From Paguma larvata (lineage: Eukaryota > Chordata > Mammalia > Carnivora > Viverridae), in assembly GCA_030068075.1 (NCBI GenBank), contig CM057842.1, forward strand, positions 41,812,659 to 41,876,658: a stretch of DNA of 64,000 nt, in the 5' to 3' direction. The notes beneath the pieces are model-generated. The model saw only the letters and a program-made list of their open reading frames with translations. It ran no database searches and was not told where the DNA came from. A program made the position numbers and the translations under genes. Positions within the stretch are counted from its first letter, which is position 1. Each line of letters starts with the position of its first letter. Positions 44,911 through 55,619 of the stretch are shown here, in pieces.

Positions 44911-45180
44911 AAATGAAACAAATGGGTAAATGGGAAAAAAAAAAGTGAGAGAGAGAGAGGCAAACCAAGATACAGATTCTTAACTATAGAGGATCTACTA
45001 ATACCAGGGAAGGAAGATGTGTGAGGGGGATGTGATGGGATCAGGCAGTACGCTTGTTGTGATGTGTACCAGGTGTTGTACGAAACTGTTGAATCACTGT
45101 ATTGCACCCCTAAAACTAATTATGCTGTATGTTAACCGACTGGAATTTAAATAAAAACTTTTAAAAAATAAAAAAAATAT
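44910..45180 (+). other. L1 3'UTR and A-rich tail
   Basis: Contains the gagagagagaggcaaacc block, taactatagaggatctac, gtgatgtgtaccaggtgttg, gaatcactgtattgcaccc and tatgttaaccgactgg, followed by aataaaaacttttaaaaaataaaaaaaa. Typical carnivore L1 3' end. Confidence 0.9.
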
Positions 45181-45408
45181 GTAAATAGTAAAAAAAAAAA
45201 AAGTCAAATAGTAAAAGAAAATATTTTGACCCCGTAAGTAGTAAATTTATTAACAATGAAGAGGAGTTTTTAAAAAAGAAAAAAAAAATTAAATACCATC
45301 TTGCAGATGCTTTCTCAAAGAATCCATCGAGAAGAGGACCACTATGAATATTGGGGCCTTAGATACTGAGATTTAATTTTGGGGCAAGATTCTAGGAACT
45401 TTTGTTAC

Positions 45409-45588
45409 ATTTATTTATTCATGTTTTGAGAGAGAACCTGAGCGTGAGAGGGGGAGAGAGAATCCCAAGCAGGCTCTGTTCTGAAAGGTCAGCCCCCAAT
45501 GCCGGGCTCGATGCCACAAACTGTGAGATCATGACCTGAGGTAAAATCCAGAGTCAGACACCTAACCGACTGAGCCACCGAGGCATGC
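45409..45588 (-). repeat. Feliform CAN-SINE, antisense, old copy
   Basis: Complemented SINE, diverged, with tttatttattcatgttttgag tail, atcccaagcaggctctg and head complement accgactgagccaccgagg. Degenerate flanks ctaggaacttttgttac (45392) and ctagaaacgttgtcac (45589). Confidence 0.92.
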
Positions 45589-45604
45589 CTAGAAACGTTG
45601 TCAC

Positions 45605-46690
45605 TTCTAGTAGCATATAAAAAATAATAATAGAACCAGAAATAAGAACCATAATCACTTGGAGAGGCTATGAAAGAAGTAGACTTTTTAAAGTGTTCAC
45701 CGAAAAGCTGTTTGCAAAAGTTTTTATTTGATGTTGTCAGGTAAAAGTTTAACAGGAAGGAAAGAAAATGGGAAGGGAAGCAACTTGCTGGCAACGCCTG
45801 AAATCTGTCACGTTTGTTTCTGTTTCCTTTACATCCCACCTGCTTTTGTCCCAGGCATCTCCCATTTCTCTAAAATGAAAAGGAAAATATGTTTAGAATC
45901 TGAAGAAACTCATTCTGGTAACAAGACTCTAATGTTGTTAAATCTGAAGTTTGTCACCTCACACTGGTGTGGATGCAGTTGACATTTCATGAGTACGGTG
46001 TAGAATTTCCTTGGTAAAACTGAAGTGGAATGTCGATGCGGTTACATTTTTGACTGATACGAACAACAGTTTATAAGAAAAGTTGTGGTAAATGTCATCT
46101 CCTTAGATCACCCTGTATGGTCTTTGGTCTACATATTCCTTTTGTGCCGGCGTTTAATTATAATGATATTACACAAGGTGGTTGCTTTGACAGTCCCTCA
46201 TTCACCAAAGCATTATGTGGTGGTTGAAATTTCACAAGGTTAATGGCTCACCATGAGTAGCTCTGGGTCTCTTGGGATACAGGCAAGGTCTTTATTTCAT
46301 AATTCAAGGTGGATGTTAATAAGGAATGTTATTTTTCTACTGTTTATGATAATTATGACTCTAGATGCACACAAGAAAAGTTTCGTTATATAGGAAACCA
46401 AGACAATACATTAAGGGCCCCTCTGTTCAGTATTAATCTATTTTAAAAACAATGTATCTTTCTTAAGCATGACAAAATGTCTACACAAGAATCATGTCAG
46501 GTCAACCCATGATTATAAATGCTCATAAATAATTCCATAGATCACTCAAAAACTCTTTTCCAGAGTCATTGTGATATTATTTGGCAGGATGAATTCTTTG
46601 CCTAAGGTTATTTTTAAGCATGAGATATTGTGCCCCAGTATTTATCAGCAGATTCTAGGGAGGCCAGGGAAAAGGCAAGTCTGAGATTAA
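45605..46690. other. 1.1 kb of single-copy DNA
   Basis: No repeat recognised. Overlapping frames at 45489-45839 and 45728-45982 have no motif. A stretch around 46130-46430 with few low-complexity runs could be conserved, but this is unsupported. Confidence 0.35.
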
Positions 46691-46691
46691 A

Positions 46692-47370
46692 TATTGTTGT
46701 AGTGTTGGTGGGAATGCGAACAGGTGCAGCCACTCTGGAAAACACTATGGAGAGCCCTCAAAAAATTAAAAGTAGAACTACCCTACGACCCAGCAATTAC
46801 TTTACTAGGTATTTATCCAAAGGATGCAAAAATGCTGATTCGAAGGGGCACATGCATCCCAGTGTTTATAGCAGCGCTATCAACAACAGCCAAATAATAG
46901 AAGGAGGCCAAATGCCCATTGACTAATGGATGGATAACAAAATGTGAATACTGCTTGGCAATGAAAAAGAATGGAATCTTGCCATTTGCAACAAGGTGGA
47001 TGGAACTGAAGGGTACTTGTTAAGTGAAAAAAGTCAGTCAGAGAAAGACTGATATCTTATCATTTCACTCATAGGTGGAGTTTGAGAAACTCAACAGATG
47101 AGCATAGCGGAAGGGAAGGAAAATTAAGATACAAACATAAAGAGAGGCAAGCCATAAGAGACTCTTAAATACAGAGAACAAACTGAGGGCTTGTGGAGGA
47201 GAGGCAGGTGGGGGGATTGGTTCAATAGATGATGAGCATTACGGAGGGAACTTTTTGGGATGAGCACTTGGTTTCATATGTAAGAGATGAATCACTGGGT
47301 TCTACTCCTGAAGCCAAGACTACACTGTATGTTAACTAACTTGAATTAAAAAGAAGAAGAAGAAAAAAAA
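46692..47370 (+). mobile_element. 5'-truncated younger L1 3' end
   Basis: Starts abruptly in the ORF2 C-terminal region (tgttggtgggaatgcgaacag), then ctctggaaaacactatggag, aactaccctacgacccagca, aatggaatcttgccatttgc and a 3'UTR ending acactgtatgttaactaactt with a gaagaagaag/A-rich tail. It is cleaner than the 38.8-45.2 kb copy and parallel to it. The 98-codon frame at 46630-46926 is a shifted read of this fragment. Confidence 0.93.
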
Positions 47371-47374
47371 CTTT

Positions 47375-47536
47375 GGGGTGCCTGAGTGGCTCAGTTGGTT
47401 CAGCGTCAAATGCTTGATTTCATCTCAGGTCACGATCTCAGGGTTTGTGAGATGGAGCCCTACGTTGGACTGTATGCTGACAGCACAGAGCCTGCTTGGG
47501 ATTCTCTCTCCCACTTGTCTCTATCTCTCTCAAAAA

Positions 47537-47567
<31 letters not shown>

Positions 47568-47590
47568 CAAGTAAACTTAAAAAAAAAAGA
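47375..47590 (+). repeat. Feliform CAN-SINE, sense, in the L1 tail
   Basis: GGGGTGCCTGAGTGGCTCAG head, diverged B box (gtttgtgagatggagccc), short body, CT region and an (AAAT)n tail. It sits immediately after the A-rich tail of the truncated L1; aaaaaacttt before and taaaaacttt after are its probable duplication. Confidence 0.94.
47537..47568 (+). repeat. (AAAT)n microsatellite in SINE tail
   Basis: About eight AAAT units arising from the AATAAA-type SINE tail. Confidence 0.93.
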
Positions 47591-47639
47591 ATTAAAAACT
47601 TTTATAGTTAATTATCACCAAAGATGGTAATTGACATAT

Positions 47640-47715
47640 TAAGATGGGAAGATTAGAATTCAAATCTTCATGCTCCAATTGCAGGCTACTTTCCATTATA
47701 CCACACTGCCTGTTT
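47640..47715 (-). repeat. MIR SINE 5' fragment, antisense
   Basis: tagaattcaaatcttcatgc and actttccattataccacactgcctg match the complement of the MIR 5' end (the ...ccactataccacgctgcc motif). Confidence 0.6.
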
Positions 47716-48756
47716 CAGTTTAGATTCGAAACAAGTATTTTACTGAAATGTTGAAAGTCTAGGCAGGAGTGAAGATACTCATCTCTGTCTTATCACCTTC
47801 CCCTGGACACCCCAGCTGAGATACTGCCAACACCTAAGAGTGCTCTATGAATTTCTACGCTTATGTCATTATCATAATCTCTTCATCAACGAGCTTCCCC
47901 TGTAAGACTGTGGCTCCTCCAGATTCCAAACGAGCCATCATAGGTCAGAAATCTTCTGCATCTCCAAAATGTAGGGATCAAATCATATCCAATGAGCTCC
48001 TATGTTGGTTCTCTGTCCAGCACTATAATATTTTGTAAACTGTATAGCTCTCTTTTTGAAATCACTCTGCCCGAATCCATAAACTTGTTGCATTTTAATA
48101 TTGCATCTGAACGATTTAATAGCGTTTTATTTTCATGGATGCTTGTCTTAGTAATGCAGTGCATTAAACAGTTTCTTCTTTTCTCCTCAAATCCCTCAAA
48201 TCACAAGATTAACTTGTTGAATTAGAAGTGCTTCAGTTCCCTGTGAGTTGCACAGTAGCTGCCCTGATTACATTTGGTAAACAAAGAGTAAATTGGCATT
48301 CGGTGTTGTTTTTGAGTTTCACTCCTTCTAGCAAAATAGACCACTGTTTTGGAATATATTGTAAGAGCATAAATCTGGAGATGGGGAGTTGCTGTCATTA
48401 AGGTATAACATGACAGAAAACAGTCCTAGGAAAGACTGATCTGAAGAAGTCTGTGGAAGACAAAGTTCGATTCTAACTAATGATTGAAATAGCTGTTCCA
48501 CGTCATTTAAAAAAAATTGAACTTGACGTGCTTTTTATTGCTTTGATAAAAAGGACCTTAATTAGGAACAAAGCCCACTTCTCTGGAATCTTGTGTTGAG
48601 TGTCGTTAGTTCCAAGTATAAGCTGCACATAATCTGAGTTTCTAGATATCATAGTGAGTTACGTGTTTTCCCACTTCTCCAATGAAAGAGCTCATCCCTC
48701 TCCACCAAACCAGAGACCACAGCTTGTTCTTCACAGACAGTCAACAGGTGATGGTT
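47716..48756. other. 1 kb of single-copy DNA, possible conserved island
   Basis: No repeat is recognised. About 48240-48640 has homeodomain- and SOX-like words (ctaatgattg, ggtaaacaaag, ccttaattagg), few CpGs and no low complexity. It is a candidate for conservation only; no exon is supported. Confidence 0.3.
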
Positions 48757-48992
48757 GTAGGTAGCACAGCATAGTGGTTAACGCAATGTGGCCTATGGAC
48801 TTCAACCACCTGACTCCTGAGTCTAATACATTCTATCTTTATCTTAGATAAAGTAGCACAGCTTCCCTCTGTGCCTTCCATGCTGGGTTGTTCATGGGAT
48901 TAAATGAGATCATGAGCTTAAATTTCTTAGAACAGCACCTGGCCACTGGAAAACACTCAATAATTTTATTGGTAGCTATGCTATTCTAGTCT
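48757..48992 (+). repeat. MIR SINE, sense, almost complete
   Basis: Starts gtagcacagcatagtggttaa (the MIR tRNA-like head), continues ggacttcaaccacctgactcc, gggattaaatgagatcatg and ends agaacagcacctggccactgg with acactcaataattttattgg. One of the best-preserved MIRs in the window. Confidence 0.8.
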
Positions 48993-48994
48993 TG

Positions 48995-49125
48995 GAATTC
49001 TATGATTCTTTTTGCTTTACTTACTTATTTTTTTTAAGTTTTTACTTTAATTCCAGTTAGTTAACATGCAGTGTTATATTAGTTTCAAGGGTACAATTTA
49101 GTGATTAGAATTATATGATTTTTTT
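48995..49125 (-). mobile_element. 5'-truncated L1 stub (about 95 bp) with TSD
   Basis: Insert 49013-49107 is the complemented L1 3' end: aagtttttactttaattccag, ttagttaacatgcagtg, ttagtttcaagggtac. Flanks gaattctatgattctttt (48995-49012) and gaattatatgattttttt (49108-49125) are a diverged target duplication. Same type of event as at 8175. Confidence 0.88.
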
Positions 49126-49233
49126 ATAACAGACAGCAGGGCAGAATCAGTCAGCAAAAAGATAATTAGAATCCTTTGAGGACTTTGTTTCCTCATGTTC
49201 TAAATTCTAGGATATAATTTACTGCAACTTCAG

Positions 49234-49313
49234 ATTTTACTACAAGGTCAAAGGTTACTTAGTCCAGAGTAGCTATTTTTACTAGAAGGTCAAAAGTTAC
49301 TTAGTCCATAGTA
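49234..49313. repeat. Imperfect 38-40 bp tandem duplication
   Basis: ttttactacaaggtcaaagg ... cttagtccagagtag is followed after two bases by tttttactagaaggtcaaaa ... cttagtccatagtag. A few substitutions separate the units, so it is not recent. Confidence 0.88.
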
Positions 49314-49329
49314 GTCCATAGAGCTCTGA

Positions 49330-49535
49330 ATACAGCTCTCAGAACAAATCCCGCCCACTGCTTATTCTCATAAATAAAGTTTTATTGGAATGCAATGAAA
49401 CTCATACACTTACCTATTATCTGTGGCTGCTTTTGTACGATAGCAGAGTGGAATAGTTTCATCAGAGACACTCTGGCCTGTAAAGTCTGAAATATTATCT
49501 GTCCCTTTACAGAACAAGTTTGGCTAAGTCTAGTT
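49330..49535 (-). mobile_element. hAT-type MITE, antisense
   Basis: Reads as the complement of a common non-autonomous hAT element: caaatcccgcccactg, taaataaagttttattggaa, attatctgtggctgcttttgtac, gcctgtaaagtctgaaatatt and ctgtccctttacagaacaag. Family name not assigned with certainty (Charlie group). Confidence 0.75.
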
Positions 49536-49690
49536 ACAATAAGTAGTTAGATATAGTTCTGGAAGATAAGTGAATTCCAAGAATGGGTTTTGCTGGGAAG
49601 ACCCTCAGCAGATTTAGTGGTAAAAATAAAGACAGATTTATCTTGAAAGCGGTTCATAAAAAATAAATTATCTAAGAGTCCACACTTCTA

Positions 49691-50810
49691 TCTGTTAAAG
49701 GTTTATTGATCCATAATTTACATACCATAAAATTCACTATTTTAAGTATGATTCAATAATATAGTCATGCAGTTATAAATAGAATTGCACAACCATCTCC
49801 ACAATTAAGTTTTCAAGCTTTTCCATTACCCTGAAAAATTCCACTTGTACCTATTTGCATTCAAACCCTAGTCCCACCCCTCAGCTTCAAGCAACTATTT
49901 ATCCCCTTTCTGTTTCTATAAATTTGCCTTTTACAGACATTTCCTATAAATGGAATCATGCAATACATCACCTTTAGTATCTGGCTTCCTTCACCCAGGA
50001 TATTGTTTTTAAGGCCCATTCATGTAGAAGCTTGATTAATACTTCGTTCCTTTTGATTACTAAATAATACATTATCATATAGGTATACAATGCTTTATCT
50101 ATTTACAGGTGAAGGACATTGGGATTGTTTTCAGTTTTTTATGAATAATGCTGCTGATGTTCACATTGGCTAACAAGTCCTTGCGTTAACAAGATCTATT
50201 TTCACATGTCTTTTGTAGATTCCTGGGAGTGGAAGTACATATCACCTGGTAAGTGGATGCTTAAAGTTGTACAGCATTGCCTGTTTTCCAAAGTGGCTGT
50301 ACTGCCTTGCATTCCCATGAGCGGGAGGTGGTGCTTTCAGTTTTCACAAGTCTACCAACACTTGTTGTTATTTGTCTTTCTATTTTCACCACTCCGCTAG
50401 ATGTAAAATGGTCTCTCCTTTGAATGTGTGTTTTCCTGATGTGCCGTATGCTCAGTAGCCATTTACATGTTGTCTTTGGCGCGATGTATATTCCAATCCT
50501 TTGTCCATTTTTCAAAAATGTTTATTTATTTTGAGAGAATGAGAGAGAGTTAGAGAGAGCACAAGCACGGGAGGGACACAGGGAGAGGGAGAGAGAGAAT
50601 CTCAGGCAACCTCCACACTGATGCAGGACTCAGTCTCATGACTGTGAGATGATGACCTGAGCTGAAATCAAGAGTCAGATGCCACCCAGGTGCCCCCTTT
50701 GCTCGTTTTTACTGGATTTCTGTCTTTTTATTATAAAACTGTTGGAGTTGTATAAATCGTAGATGCAAGTATTTTGTCTGATGTGTGGGCTTATTTTTAA
50801 CAACTCGTAT
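49691..50810 (-). mobile_element. L1M-type 3' fragment, antisense, split by a SINE
   Basis: Well-ordered complemented L1 3' region: gcacaaccatctccacaa, ctgtttctataaatttgcc, tcctataaatggaatcatgc, ctggcttccttcacccagg, ggattgttttcagttttttatgaataatgctgc, ttttccaaagtggctgtac, catttacatgttgtctttgg, and after the SINE tctttttattataaaactgttgg with tgcaagtattttgtctg. Confidence 0.85.
50513..50695 (-). repeat. Feliform CAN-SINE, antisense, partly deleted
   Basis: Complemented SINE inside the L1, with part of the head missing (gtcagatgccacccaggtg lacks the ttaaccgactgag block). Flanked by cctttgtccattttt (50498) and cctttgctcgttttta (50696). Confidence 0.93.
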
Positions 50811-51073
50811 CTTCATATCAGAGGCAGGCCAAAGTAGCATTAATCCTTCTGACCCTTGATAGCTGTAAGGCCTTAGAGTAGGTAAGGTGGAGATTTTGTG
50901 GTCAGGGTTCATCTTTTATTCCTGCTGTTTCTAGCTGCGTACGTGGCTGGATCAAGGCTCAACATTTTAATTTTCTTCTCTGTAAAACAGGATTCTTAAC
51001 ACAAACTTCATGTGAGAAATGAAGGAGCAAGTTCATGCTAGCAATTTTCTTTGAAGTGAATAAATAAAACACA

Positions 51074-51290
51074 CTTCCTGCCCTCTAATACTTGATTCTC
51101 TTTGGGAGGGAGAGGTATTTAAATAGAGAATGTCGTCCTATGATAGGGGCCATTTTGGAGGTATTGACAGGGTCCTGCTGATATTAAGAAGCAAGAAATT
51201 TGCTCCAGGCGAGGCAGCTGTGGTCAGGAAGAGCTTCCTGGAGGATCCGATACTAAGCAGTGCTAAATACTGGACAGAAGAGAACCAGGG
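51074..51290 (-). repeat. L2 LINE fragment, antisense
   Basis: Complemented L2 words in order: cttcctgccctctaatac, ctttgggagggagaggtatt, gccattttggaggtattgac, agctgtggtcaggaagagcttcctggagga. Old and diverged. Confidence 0.5.
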
Positions 51291-52116
51291 AGAGTGTGTG
51301 TTCCAAACTGACTCCTGTATATGTTTGGTTTTGTGGTTCTTTTAAATAATATCCTCTCTGTGTTCGAGTCTTTAAGAAATCTTTTAGAAGAGATTTATAA
51401 AGGAATTTTCTTAGAGAATATTTATTTTCCATCCCCTGAAAAAAAAAAGCGCCACTGATGTCGACGCCATCGTAGCCAATGAGGGCTAAATTCACGAAGA
51501 CTGTTTGTTGGTCAGCCGCAGTAAGATTGCTGAGTGGTTTGATAATAAGATTCAGAATCATTTCTGAAGGATTTGGAAATACTTACCTGAAGGGCTAGAT
51601 TGTAATTAGGTATAAAAGATAATCCAGGGTAATCCAATTCCCACTCTTTTCTTTCATTACAATGATGTAGTGCTATAAAAAAGAACTGGCTTTTCTGTGC
51701 ATTGAGCGAAAAGGGGAAAACATGTTACTTTTGCCTAAGTGAAAGCTGGGAGATTATGAAGGCATATTCACTTTTTTTTTTTAGGCCACCTGACAACCAC
51801 CAAGTATTGTTAATGAAGCTTCAGAACAGTCTAGTCGGGCATGAGTTTTGTATTAAAGTGATAGCTAAATGAGACTGTGATATTCAAGATACTGTGGGAA
51901 ACGCTCGATGTCGTTCAGTGCCCTTTTCTTATTCTGAACCTTTAATAGGAGCCTGTCTCCAAAGTATCTTTCGGTTGGGCTTAATGTCAAGAAGACGCAG
52001 ACTAGTATTAAAGTAAAAATAAAAGGATGGAGGGAATTCAAGGCCTTGGAGAGGCTGAGGGAAAGGAGAGAAGTAGGAAGTCAGAACAGACAGAAGATCC
52101 TGCAGAGTATGAAATA
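51291..52116. other. Single-copy DNA with a small CpG cluster
   Basis: No repeat recognised. At about 51450-51480 five CpGs fall in 30 bases, unusual for this CpG-poor window. A 102-codon antisense frame (51253-51561) covers it but runs into the L2 fragment and lacks splice signals or a known domain. Confidence 0.35.
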
Positions 52117-52133
52117 TCTGTTCTATGTTTTTT

Positions 52134-52160
52134 GTTTGTTTGTTTAAATGTTTATCTATT

Positions 52161-52200
<40 letters not shown>

Positions 52201-52350
52201 ACAGGCAGAGGAGGAGCAGAGAAAGAATCACAAGCAGGCTCCATATTACTAACAGCCTGATGCAGGGCTCGAACACACAAACCATGAGATCACGATTTGA
52301 GCAGAAACAAAGAGTCAGACTCTTATCCGACCAAGCCACTCAGACGCCCC
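52134..52350 (-). repeat. Feliform CAN-SINE, antisense, with (GA)n
   Basis: Complemented SINE with gtttgtttgtttaaatg tail side, a pure GA run at 52163-52194, caagcaggctccat, accatgagatcacg and head complement gaccaagccactcagacg. Degenerate flanks tctgttctatgtttttt (52117) and tctgtgctgtttttc (52351). Confidence 0.94.
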
Positions 52351-52367
52351 TCTGTGCTGTTTTTCTC

Positions 52368-53179
52368 CAAGTTGCGAGCTTTAGGAAGTCCCAGAAGCAA
52401 CTCACATCTTGATGTGACTTGCTTTCTCTCAGGCCAATCTGAAGTATATGTATAAATAGTATCATCTACAGGGGCCTCAAGCAACGTGAAATATACAGGA
52501 ATGTTTAAGGGGGATTTATTATCAATCACTAATACATGCAGAAACAAAACAAAACAGAAATCACTTATAACGCTAATGTTTGAAAAAACACAAGCTGTCA
52601 AATGTGCAATAGAAAGAGTTCCAAGTAAGTTTCATTCATGAGCTCTTTACTCCGTCTTTAGTACAAAGTACTGCTATAGGAGAGCAGAAGCAGTGCTATC
52701 TACTTGAAGCAATTTCCAAATAAGCCAAGAGTGTTAGCATGAGCCAGGAAGACGGTTGCAATAGAGAATGAGAATCAGAAATAAGACAAAAAATGTAGTT
52801 AGCAGTGGAAAATGGAAAAGGAATTGGCTAGGGGAAAATAACTATAAAGGTCTACAGGAAATGGAGATTTCATCTTACAATATAACATAAAGCTCGGCTT
52901 TGACAACTATCAGTGTAATTTGTTCTTGAATCAAAGTACGTTTTCTTTTCACTTATTTCTATGGGTCACATGAACTGGATAATTTCTCGAGTTTCAATTC
53001 AGGGCATACAGACACAATATTTAGATTCAAGCATCTGAGCCATATTAGAAAAAAATAATTGGTAGGAAAACTTGTATTTGAGCTGTGGACAACGGATGAG
53101 TATGTGAGATAAAGCAGCTATATAATAGGTCATTGGCAAAGACAGGGGTGGACATAATAAATGGACTGTTTGTCTTTCA
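52368..53179. other. Single-copy DNA
   Basis: No repeat or gene recognised. Confidence 0.4.
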
Positions 53180-53460
53180 AAGTTCAGTTCAAAGACACTT
53201 TCCTGATACCTTGATCAGAATTAATCATCATTCCTCTTCACTCTCATTGACCCTCTGTTAGAGAAATTATTTCATGTTCATTTTTTATTATGCACATGCT
53301 ATGTTTGTAATGTTTTAATTATAATTCCCTTGAGGACAGGACCTAGGTCTGACTGACTTTTGCTTCTTCCATCCTCTGATCCCTGCACACGCATAAATAT
53401 CCACCTTTCACCTAGGGTACGAGGCATAATACTAAGCAGACTATCAGTAACGTGGACTTA
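53180..53460 (+). repeat. L2 LINE 3' fragment, sense
   Basis: Matches L2: aagttcagttcaaagacac, ttcctgataccttgatcag, cccttgaggacaggacctaggtctg, ccctgcacacgcataaatat in consensus order. Confidence 0.6.
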
Positions 53461-53536
53461 AAGCAGAGAAAGACCCAGAATTCAGAACTTAGATCACCAT
53501 GTGAAAACCAGGTTCATCTTAGGCTTTTTTTTTTTA

Positions 53537-53722
53537 AGTTTATTTATTTATTTTGAGAGAGAGAGAGAGAGTGGAGAAGGGGCAGAGAGAGAGAATCCCA
53601 AGCTGGCTCCTCACTGTCACTGTGGAGCCTGATGCAGGACCGAACTCATGAATGGTGAAATCATGACCTGAAATGAAACCAAGAGTCAGATGCTTAATCA
53701 ACTGAGCCACCTAGGTGCACCA
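53537..53722 (-). repeat. Feliform CAN-SINE, antisense
   Basis: Complemented SINE: ttaagtttatttatttattttgag tail trimmed to its parts, GA region, atcccaagctggctcc, aatcatgacctga and a head complement ending actgagccacctagg. The flanking sequence (aggctttttt left, agctttttaa right) may be a poor duplication. A weak MIR may surround it (53455-53800). Confidence 0.92.
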
Positions 53723-54263
53723 ACAACTAAAGCTTTTTAATTCTACTTCTGTGAAATGGGAGAATAGTTACAATTTGACTAGTTGCTATGGGGTGAAATG
53801 GGATATACATGTCCTGCCTCTGTTGGTTGAGATAGGAGTATAACTTGAACTCTCTTAAGTAAAAATATATGAGTGTGTATGTGTGTGTATATATATTTAC
53901 GTGATCTCTGGCAAGGTACTGGAGCTATGGAAGTTCACAGATCAAAGGACTCTAGAATCCAGGAAACTCCATGAGTCTTCAGGTATTTCTAACCTCATCT
54001 CCAACAGAATTGTGTTTCTCAACCCCTAACTTCTGCATCTTTACAAAAAAAATGAAATCTTTATTTCTTCAGTGTTTGCATGTGTCAAAGGAAGGGCCCC
54101 CAAAAGAAGAATCTGTCTTCCCTTCAAGCTCTGGCACAAAAATCCCAGGAAGGACTTTACTTTTCCCTCTCTCTGTGTCATGCACCCACTTTTGACTACA
54201 ATCAGAAAGTTCCAAGACAGAGAGAGAAGACATTCTTGACAGGGAAGACAGTAACACCAAAGG
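53723..54263. other. Single-copy DNA
   Basis: Nothing convincing. Overlapping frames at 53971-54313 on both strands show no motif. Confidence 0.4.
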
Positions 54264-54327
54264 TACTTGAAACCAAGTGCTTAGCACAATGCTTACAGAT
54301 AAGAAATGCTTAATAAGTAATAAATCT
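54264..54327 (+). repeat. MIR SINE 3' end, sense
   Basis: ccaagtgcttagcacaatgc, agataagaaatgcttaataag correspond to the MIR terminus (gcttagaacagtgcctggcacat...gctcaataaat). Confidence 0.45.
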
Positions 54328-54769
54328 TAAAAAAATAATTTTGGTGAACAACCATTGAGTTCTATGTAAAGAATAATCCCCCTCTCTATAGTGACTTGCT
54401 CAGTAAGAAAACGTTACATGGATAAGTGTCTGTGGCCGTAGGGTGAAAAAAAATAATCATCTGGATTAGTATAAAGTCCCTCTTCCCTCTATCAGTAAAT
54501 TGCACAATTCACCCAGGACAGGAGTTTTGCAGCCGATCTCTCTCCAGACCAGATAACGGCCCTGTCCATGTGTCTCCATTTCTTTGGATATAATCCAAGA
54601 CAAAACCACTGTCGTCCCTCAATGGATTGCTGAAATAACCTCTAAATAAATTCTCTGCTTCCACTTTTGTCATCTTGGAGGGTGTTTCCTCCACAGTAAT
54701 GGAAGTTCTCTCTTAAAAGAATAAATCTACCCAACAATCATTCTTCTGTTTGAAGTGAGTCTTCTCACA
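54328..54769. other. Single-copy DNA
   Basis: Contains a 61-codon antisense frame at 54509-54694 which reads more protein-like than most (several charged and aromatic residues) but has no match that I recognise and no splice context. Confidence 0.35.
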
Positions 54770-55175
54770 GCAGTAAGAATATAGTCTAAGCTCCTAACCC
54801 TGCTCACAATCCCTTCTCTTTCTGGCCCATCGTCCCAGTGACCTCTGTCACTTATTACTCTTATGTCCTTGCGTCTCTGACTTCACTATGTCAATCAGAA
54901 ACCCAATTTCCTCCCAGCTCAAGGTATTGACTCTCCGGAATGTTCTTCTAGAATTTTGTATGACTGCCTCCTTGAATTTCTTTAGGTCTCTAATGAAATA
55001 CATTACCATAACCAATGCCTTCTCTAATATCCTTGGGCTAATGTAGCACACCCCCAGCTCATTTCCCAGTTCTCCCAACAAGAATAAAAACTCCAAATAG
55101 GCAGGAATTATGGCTGTCTTGTTCACTACTGTATCCGTAGGGCTTAACCTATAGTAGGAACTAAATAATTACATG
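54770..55175 (+). repeat. L2 LINE 3' region, sense
   Basis: Good order: atagtctaagctcctaacc, ttctctttctggcccatcg, ttttgtatgactgcctcc, aggaattatggctgtcttgttcactactgtatccgt split by its usual spacing, and cctatagtaggaactaaataa at the end. Confidence 0.75.
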
Positions 55176-55619
55176 CTAGTGATAGACAAAGTATGCTTTG
55201 AGTACAAAGCAGGAGAATTAAAAGGTCAAAATCCTCATGATGACGTTAATACTTGATTAAGGCGCTGTTTCTGTAAGGGCTTTGTTAAAAACCTGGATGC
55301 CTACCTAGAGATGATATGGTCCATTGTCATTTGTACTCTACTGAGATATGAGTGGTATTGTGGACCAGGATTATATGGTCACCTAATAAGATCCTGAGGG
55401 AATAGAACCCAAATTAGAAATTTTTTAAGAGAAGCAGAGAAATAAATGTCAAATAGATATAAGAATCTGCTTGGATTTCATATCTGGGAATTTGTACAAG
55501 GAATGAATATAGTGTAAATAAAACAAACCACTAGGCTTTCGAGAAAGAGTAGGTAAGTATTTAAGGCAATGCTTGCTTAATTTTGCAAAGATTCGGCCAT
55601 AGGAATGGCAGAATAACAC
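55176..55619. other. Single-copy DNA
   Basis: Nothing recognised. Confidence 0.4.

Larger units (their letters stand above)
38829..45180 (+). mobile_element. Nearly full-length carnivore L1 retrotransposon, inactive
   Basis: About 6.35 kb in sense orientation with all L1 parts in order: 5'UTR starting near ggaggcagagtaggaggacc, ORF1 from 40064, ORF2 from about 41322 to 44910, a 3'UTR ending ttaaccgactggaatttaaat and an A-rich tail. Many stops and frameshifts, and at least two deletions (near 43942 and 44667), make it inactive. No clear flanking duplication was found. Divergence from the younger L1 3' end at 46.7 kb suggests an older insertion. Confidence 0.93.

Noticed and set aside
54509..54694. 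61-codon antisense frame that reads somewhat protein-like
   Set aside because: No recognised family, no splice signals and no neighbouring exon; cannot be told from chance without conservation data.
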